Part shown: piece after piece, positions 58,759 through 64,000 of the stretch
How the letters are laid out: each line of letters opens with the position of its first letter
How positions within the stretch are numbered: position 1 is the first letter of the stretch
DNA from: Chionoecetes opilio
Lineage: Eukaryota > Arthropoda > Malacostraca > Decapoda > Majidae
DNA length: 64,000 nucleotides
Direction: 5' to 3'
Assembly: GCA_016584305.1 (NCBI GenBank)
Contig: JACEEZ010018580.1
Location: 1 to 64,000 of the forward strand
Program-made: the position numbers and the translations under genes
Notes under the pieces: generated by a model
Database searches by the model: none
What the model saw: only the letters and a program-made list of their open reading frames with translations
Told to the model about the DNA's origin: nothing

Positions 58759-59525
58759 CTAATTGGCCTTTGCAGCTGTCATCGCCCTGTCCTTACCCTG
58801 GGAAAATTTATTCCCCTCCATCCCACACCTCTTATTAATAACCTCCAGGTGTCTTCTTAATCCTGCATAATTGGCCTTTCTGAAATTAGGTATTCGATGC
58901 TTATTGCCACTTAATTTTCCAACTTCCCATTTTAAGCTAAATCTGATCTCATCATGGTTGCTATTATCTAAATTCCCACCGACCTCCACATTTGTAACTA
59001 AATCGTCTCTATTTGTCAGCAATAGATCTAGAATATTATCTCTAGTAGGCTCCTTGATTGCTTGACTTAGGAAGTTACCCTGGATTATATTTAACAATTC
59101 ATCTGCGTCGCTGTCACCTATGATTAAATCCCAGTCTCTATTCCTAAGATTAAAACCTCCCACCATGCATAGTCAATTATATCTGCAGGCCTTGTTTATT
59201 TCTTCCCATATAGGAGCTGAATCCTCTTTACATAAGTTTGGAGGCCTATACACTACACCCAAAACCATTTTCTCAGTTCCCTCCGTAACCTCTACCCATA
59301 TAGACTCTATGCTGTCATCTGTTTTAATAACATTAATAACACAACACTGCAATGCATCTCTTGCATAAAGCGCAACTCCTCCACCTCGTCTGCCTACTCT
59401 GTCCTTGTGAAATAACTTATACCCAGCTATCTCGACTTCTGGATCAAATATCTTTCCTGACATATCCAACCATGTTTCTGTTATTATATCAAAATCCTCT
59501 ACACTATTTATTCCTCTCAGGAAAT
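58759..59525 (-). pseudogene. CR1-like ORF2, endonuclease domain
   Basis: ITETWLDMSGKIFDPEVEI (start of the domain), GGGVALYARDALQC, VLGVVYRPPN, GGFNLRNRDWDLI (GDFN block with D to G), NILDLLLTNRDDLV and NSNHDEIRF (SDH block changed). One shift near 59170. Confidence 0.8.
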
Positions 59526-59699
59526 CTATCTTTTTTTAAATACTCCTACAGTTTGTATAGTAAACCTTCAAGCAACTCTTATTTTTGTCAATTTTCCCTT
59601 TATCTTTAACTAAACCCCTCCTCTCTCTCTTCTTACGAATCACTTTAGTTCCCTGCCTTCTGAAACTCCTCCTAGTGTCGCAAGTTTCCTTTACCCCGA

Positions 59700-61275
59700 C
59701 CCCAGTGTCTAAACCCCGGTTCTCTGTCTTAAAAAAGCCTGCAGTGCATCTACCTCCCTTTCAAGGGATTCAGACAAGATCTGAACTCCTTTCCTCGAAA
59801 AGTGCACCCCGTCCCTGCGGTAGAGGTGGTTATGCCCGAAAAAGACGTCCCAGCTGTCGACAAAGGCCCAACCATTGCTTTGCAATGAAGTGCCAGCCGG
59901 CAATTCAAGCAATAGCCCTGGAGTACCACAAGTCATCAACAAAGCATCTTGGAAGGACACCACACACCACAGGGAACCCACCCCTGTCCCTAACTTTACC
60001 TACAGCTTCCTTGAACCGCCGTAGCAATTCCTCACTTCTTACACACTCAACATCATTTCCCCCAGCGCTCAGGCAGACGATGGGCTTTTTCCCTTGGTCC
60101 GCCATGCACTCAACTATCTTGTCACTAACATAACCTATCCCCTTCCCTGGGTAACTCACCGACTTCATGCGCATCCCTTCCCTGTCACAGAACCTTGCTG
60201 TCGAGATGCCTAACCTGACTGTCACCAACAACCAAGATTTTACCTTCGGGTAATGATGTATCGTCTACCTTCCTTACCTCCGTATCTCCCTCTTGCAACC
60301 CCGAGAGTACCTGAAATGGGTTCGTGCACACAACATGGTCATTGTTTACCTTTTTCTCTTCGGGCGGGCTCCATGATCAACTACCTTCCAAACACCAATC
60401 CCTGGTGACTTACTAGGTACCTTAGTAGTCGCTCGAGTCACATCTCGCTCTGGTACCCCTCCAGGTCCCTCCCTCGCAGTGCCCCTCCAAATCACTCCGG
60501 GGTTGGACCTTCAACTCCACACTTAAGAAAAACGTATCCTATTTCCTGTTCTCACAACGCTTTTCAATTCGTTCACTTCACTTGCAAAGCTCCTTTTCAG
60601 GTCTTCGATCGCCTCCAGAATAGTCTTAAGTGCCTTCCACCCTTCACTACACTCTCCCTCGACCTCTCCCTCCCTCTACCACACTAGTTTTTACCTCAGC
60701 CTCCTTCACTCCTACCACACACCACTCTCAACCCAGCAGAGCACACAACACCACTTCTCATCTCCGCCTCCACAACATCTCCCTCCAGACGTTAGCCATT
60801 CTAATCCTGAGAGCTCACCAAACACACAACCTCCTCCACGGAGACGTCTCGGGCAACTGATATAACCCCCAGTATTCTGTTGGGGAGGAAGCAAAAAGGG
60901 GAAGCAAACTAGGGGTTTCATTTCCCCCATTCTTCTCTGCATCACATTCTGACGGGTCCCTCCTCACTGAGGGGCCCCTGCCTCTCATTCCTTTGCATGG
61001 TCTCTCCAAGAATTCGCCAAGAATCTTTTGCACTTTCAGCCACTTCGACTGTCACTCCTCCACTCAGCACACAACCCCAGCAGGTACTCCATCTGCCTAT
61101 CCAACTCCCTCCTCATCTCTCTCCATTCTCACTCTGACTTCTCCTACACACACTCCAACATCTTTGTTCTAGCATACCATACCGTTCCCATTCCGGGGCA
61201 TCAAATGCTCCACAGTTTCATCCAACTCCTGTCTCACACACCCAACATCTTGCTGCCATCATCTTCCTCTGTACA
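59700..61275 (-). pseudogene. CR1-like ORF1 with SGNH/GDSL-esterase-like domain
   Basis: The minus frames 59905-60231 and 59709-59981 read PIVCLSAGGNDVECVRSEEL, LRRFKEAVGKVRDRGGFPVV, then RRDGVHFSRKGVQILSESLE. The GGND block and the DGVHFS block are the mid and C-terminal signatures of SGNH hydrolases; the family is known from CR1-group ORF1 proteins. The N-terminal part (60250-61275) is frameshifted and contains charged, probably coiled-coil segments (VRQELDETVEHLMPR). Confidence 0.7.
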
Positions 61276-61355
61276 TACAGTAAAACCCTTATACTCGGCA
61301 CTGTAAAAACTCGGAATTTGATATAACTCGGCATGGCGAAGACTAATGTTTTTTT

Positions 61356-61395
<40 letters not shown>

Positions 61396-61425
61396 TTATT
61401 TTTTTTTTTTTACACACACACACAC

Positions 61426-61444
<19 letters not shown>

Positions 61445-61457
<13 letters not shown>

Positions 61458-61803
61458 ACACACACACACCTATGCCCATAGCACATGTAGGCAGTGAGCT
61501 CCAGGGGTGGAATGATAGGCCCTGGAGGCTCACTCGAGGGCTGTGATGGTTGGGCCCTCGCCCGTGGTGGCGCAGGCAGGATTGTTATAGTGACGCCTGT
61601 GATTAGAGGCTCATGCCGCCCCGTGTCCTCCCATGCACTCACAGTCGAAGGTAGAGTTAATGGACAGGGCATGTGGGTGTTCTTAGGCCAACTCGACGGT
61701 GCAAAAAGATTTCAAGTGGATTTATGGGTCTCACTCGGATCGAACTCGGGTCCCTTCGAGAACGCCACTCGGTGACGCTAACCACTCTGCTACCGCCGCA
61801 CCT
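61445..61803 (-). mobile_element. SINE S1, full length, minus strand
   Basis: The minus strand starts GGTGCGGCGGTAGCAGAGTG with TTAGCG (A box), then GAGTTCGATCCGAG (B box) and the S1 body; the T-runs at 61350-61411 and the (CA)n are its tail side. Confidence 0.8.
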
Positions 61804-61979
61804 AAACTGCATCTCATGGTTTTCACTCGGCATATCATGCCCTCACAACCTTTCTGTGAACATGTAAACAGAAAGTTGGCAAAAAATAATGTATCTCGGC
61901 ATATTGATGTTATAACTGCATCTCTTCGCTTACACTCTGCATATCGTCAGTCGCATAAAGTCGTATTTTTGTCCTTTTG

Positions 61980-62056
61980 ATCTTTTCCTGCAAGCTCAGG
62001 CTCTTCAATTTCATTCCCTTCCTGCTGGAGACACCCTTGCGTGATGGAGCTGACAT
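61980..62056 (-). pseudogene. pogo-like transposase N-terminus, minus copy
   Basis: From ATG at 62056 the minus strand reads MSAPSRKGVSSRKGMKLKSL then SLQEKIK before diverging. It is the mirror copy of 62477-62623. Confidence 0.65.
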
Positions 62057-62154
62057 CTTGAAATACAGTACTGTATGATGTAATCACAAAACACGTAAAA
62101 TAGGTGGCAAAGTAAAGCAAAGGTCGGGAACCAGCGTGTAGGCTGCAGCTGCTG

Positions 62155-62388
62155 AGCCGTGTTTATGTCGTCAAAGCACCGTCTTGGATACGAATTCCGT
62201 TTTTTGTCGAAATTGAAAAAGGATTGGTTTCTGCTTCAAAAACACAACAAGCTTGGTAGGAGCCGAAATAATAATCAATGCAAAACATTGCAAACAATAT
62301 CACAGAGTAGTATAACACACATTTCAGCAAGTGTTATTGGATTAGAATTCGTAATCCAAGACGGTGCTTGGACGACAAAAACACGGCT
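62155..62388. mobile_element. 234-bp MITE at the centre of the inverted arms, copy of 42545-42774
   Basis: AGCCGTGTTTATGTCGTC and the complement of AGCCGTGTTTTTGTCGTCC, interior as in the other copy. Confidence 0.8.
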
Positions 62389-62476
62389 CAGCCTACGCAC
62401 TGGTTCCCGATCTTTACTTAATTTGCCACCTATTTTACGTGTTTTGGGATTACATCATACAGTACTGTATATCAAG

Positions 62477-62623
62477 ATGTCAGCTCCATCACGCAAGAGT
62501 GTCTCCAGCAGGAAGGGAATGAAATTGAAGAGCCTGAGCCTGCAGGAAAAGGTGAAAGTGCTGGCAAGGATGGATGCAGGTGCGTCCATGTGTGCTATTT
62601 GTGCTGAGTTTGATATCAAATCC
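62477..62623 (+). pseudogene. pogo-like transposase N-terminus, plus copy
   Basis: MSAPSRKSVSSRKGMKLKSL, SLQEKVKVLARMDAGASMC, AICAEFDIKS. This is the first helix-turn-helix (CENP-B/pogo type) of a Tigger/pogo transposase, cut off by a long T-run at 62628. DNA binding at the element ends would be its role in an intact copy. Confidence 0.7.
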
Positions 62624-62684
<61 letters not shown>

Positions 62685-62780
62685 CCCATATCAGAGGAGG
62701 ACATTGAATAACTCGGCACATTGAATAACTCGGCAAGGGCCAGAGCCCCTATCGTGCCAAGTTATAAGGGTTTTACTGTA

Positions 62781-63088
62781 CAACTATTTACCTCTTTAGC
62801 GATACTTGATCTTGATATAAATATTACCGTAAGGTATAAAATCTTTCTCTGCACCGTCGAGTGGCCTAAGAACACCCACATGCTGCCCATTAACTCTACC
62901 TACAATTGCGAGTGCATCGGAGGCCACAGGGGGGCGACATGAACCTCTAATCACAGGCGTCACTATAAAAGTATTGCCTACGCCACCACGGGCGAGGGCC
63001 AACCATCACAGCCTTCGAGGAAACCTCCAGGGCCTACCATCCCACCCCTGGAGGTCACTGCCTAACGGCGCTGTAGGCACACACACAC

Positions 63089-63122
<34 letters not shown>

Positions 63123-64000
63123 GTGTACGAAGCAGCGCGAAACTCTGGGAGATAATGCGCGAAAGTCGGGATGGTAAGAATTTAGGACTCAGCGTGAAAC
63201 TCGCGGATCGCGAAACTCGCATAGCATGAACCTCGGGAGGGTAGTGTATGTCTAAATCCTCTACACTAGATGTTCCTCCCATTCAATCTATCTTTTTTTT
63301 AAATACTCCTACAGTTTGTATAGTAAACCTCCTGGAGAGGCGGTAGCAGAGTGGTGAGCGTCTCAGAGTGGCGTTCTCGCTGACCCGAGTTCAATCCCCG
63401 ACGAAAACCAAAATCTTTCTGCACCGTCGAGTGGCCTAAGAACTCCCACATGCCCTGCCCATTAACTCTACCTTCGATTGCGAGTGCATCGGAGGACACG
63501 GGGGGGCGGCATGAGCCTCTAATCCCAGGCGTCACTATAAGAAAATCCTGCCTGCGCCACCACGGGCGAGGGCCAACCATCACAGCCCTCAAGTGAACCT
63601 CCAGGGCCTACCATCCGAGCTTAGAAGTCACTGCCTACAGGCGCTATAGCCAAATGTAAATTATTAAAAAAAAAAAAAAAAAAAATCCTTCTCAATTTCC
63701 CTAAGCATTAACTAACCCTTCCTCTCTCCTATTTATCGAATCATTTAGTTTCCCAGCCTTCTAAAACTATTTCTAGGTCCGATGGTTTCCTTTACTCTGC
63801 CCGTGTTCTAATTCCTAGCTATCTATCTTAGAAAGCCTGCTAGGCACCTACTTCTTTCAAGGGATTCAGACAAGATCTGAATACTTCCTGAAAGGTGCGC
63901 CCCATCCCTGTGCTAGAAGGTGGTTATGCCAAAAAGAGGTCCCTCGACAAAGGGCCGAATCATTGGCTTGCAATGAAGATACTCGCGGCAATTCAGAACT
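62781..64000. repeat. composite block 2, duplicate of 31425-32684, runs to window end
   Basis: The same order as block 1: linker, partial SINE S1 (62850-63118), the AACTCGCGGATCGCGAAACT segment, CR1 piece (63290), full SINE S1 (63341-63680), and CR1 ORF1 remnant. Differences are mostly point changes and A-run length; after 63650 indels increase. Confidence 0.85.
63341..63685 (+). mobile_element. SINE S1, full length, in block 2
   Basis: GGCGGTAGCAGAGTGGTGAG, GAGTTCAATCCCC, S1 body, A-tail at 63666-63685. Same insertion point as the copy at 32016-32372. Confidence 0.8.

Larger units (their letters stand above)
55858..61277 (-). mobile_element. CR1-like non-LTR retrotransposon, near full length, interrupted
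   Basis: 3' end at 55858-55922 (the 60-bp terminal motif); ORF2 reverse transcriptase 55935 to about 58550; endonuclease about 58760-59525; ORF1 about 59600-61275. A piggyBac-like element (57248-57966) and a pogo-like element (from 61278) interrupt it. Stops and shifts in ORF2 and ORF1 show it is inactive. Excluding inserts it is about 4.7 kb, close to the usual CR1 length. Confidence 0.85.
61278..62778. mobile_element. element M: pogo/Tigger-like element, TA TSD, head-to-head arms
   Basis: Ends CAGTAAAACCCTTATACTCG and the complement of CAGTAAAACCCTTATAACTT; TA at 61276-61277 and 62779-62780. The empty site is preserved in block 1 (GTACATACAGCTATTTACC, about 31470). Inside are a reversed SINE S1 (61445-61803), two inverted copies of a transposase 5' region, the 234-bp MITE and a 57-bp T-run. 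Confidence 0.85.

Overview
The window looks like nuclear DNA from an arthropod, most likely a decapod crustacean. Supporting signs are repeated CCTAA/TTAGG (arthropod telomere-type) motifs, very dense microsatellites ((CT)n, (TA)n, (TG)n, (GGGA)n), spliced host-type exons, and layers of nested transposons. No prokaryotic operon, CRISPR array, rRNA gene or intact tRNA gene is visible. The species assignment is an inference from repeat style and family recall. Homopolymer indels are common (for example 1-460, 3640-6050, 36020-36120 and 63650-64000), so some broken frames may be sequencing or assembly error.

Only a few stretches look host-derived. A C2H2 zinc-finger gene with about 17-18 near-identical fingers lies at 34.9-36.6 kb (+), with one garbled finger. 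A decayed array of the same finger type lies at 1-462 (-). Exons of a DOP1 (Dopey)-like gene lie at 16.2-22.75 kb (+), but they carry a frameshift, two nonsense codons, a 32-bp insertion (24-bp palindrome plus 8-bp target duplication) and a 2.6-kb hAT-like insertion, so I call it a pseudogene fragment.

The rest is mobile DNA. It includes a near full-length CR1-like LINE (55.86-61.27 kb, -) whose ORF1 has an SGNH-esterase domain, a second CR1 copy (52.99-54.31 kb), jockey/RTE-like LINE fragments (44.2-45.3 and 48.1-49.5 kb), and at least four tRNA-related or short retroposon families. It also holds two decayed copies of a large nuclease-bearing DNA transposon protein family with a Cys8 motif (4.7-6.7 and 45.3-50.0 kb; AcademX-like). 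Many non-autonomous DNA elements have boundaries that can be read from target-site duplications (TSDs): hAT-like (8 bp), PIF/Harbinger-like (TTA/TAA), piggyBac-like (TTAA), and pogo/mariner-like (TA). Several are nested three or four deep, and paralogous empty sites in the window confirm some insertions.

Two patterns stand out. First, the two ends of one TA-flanked element (A, 13144 and 26402) and of a second element inside it (C, 14679 and 26389) bracket the whole DOP1 segment. This suggests the gene fragment sits in an 11.7-kb composite mobile insertion. Second, four of the six CCTAA/TTAGG arrays lie in the interior of delimited inverted-repeat elements of several unrelated types, and a fifth lies in a decayed copy of one of them.
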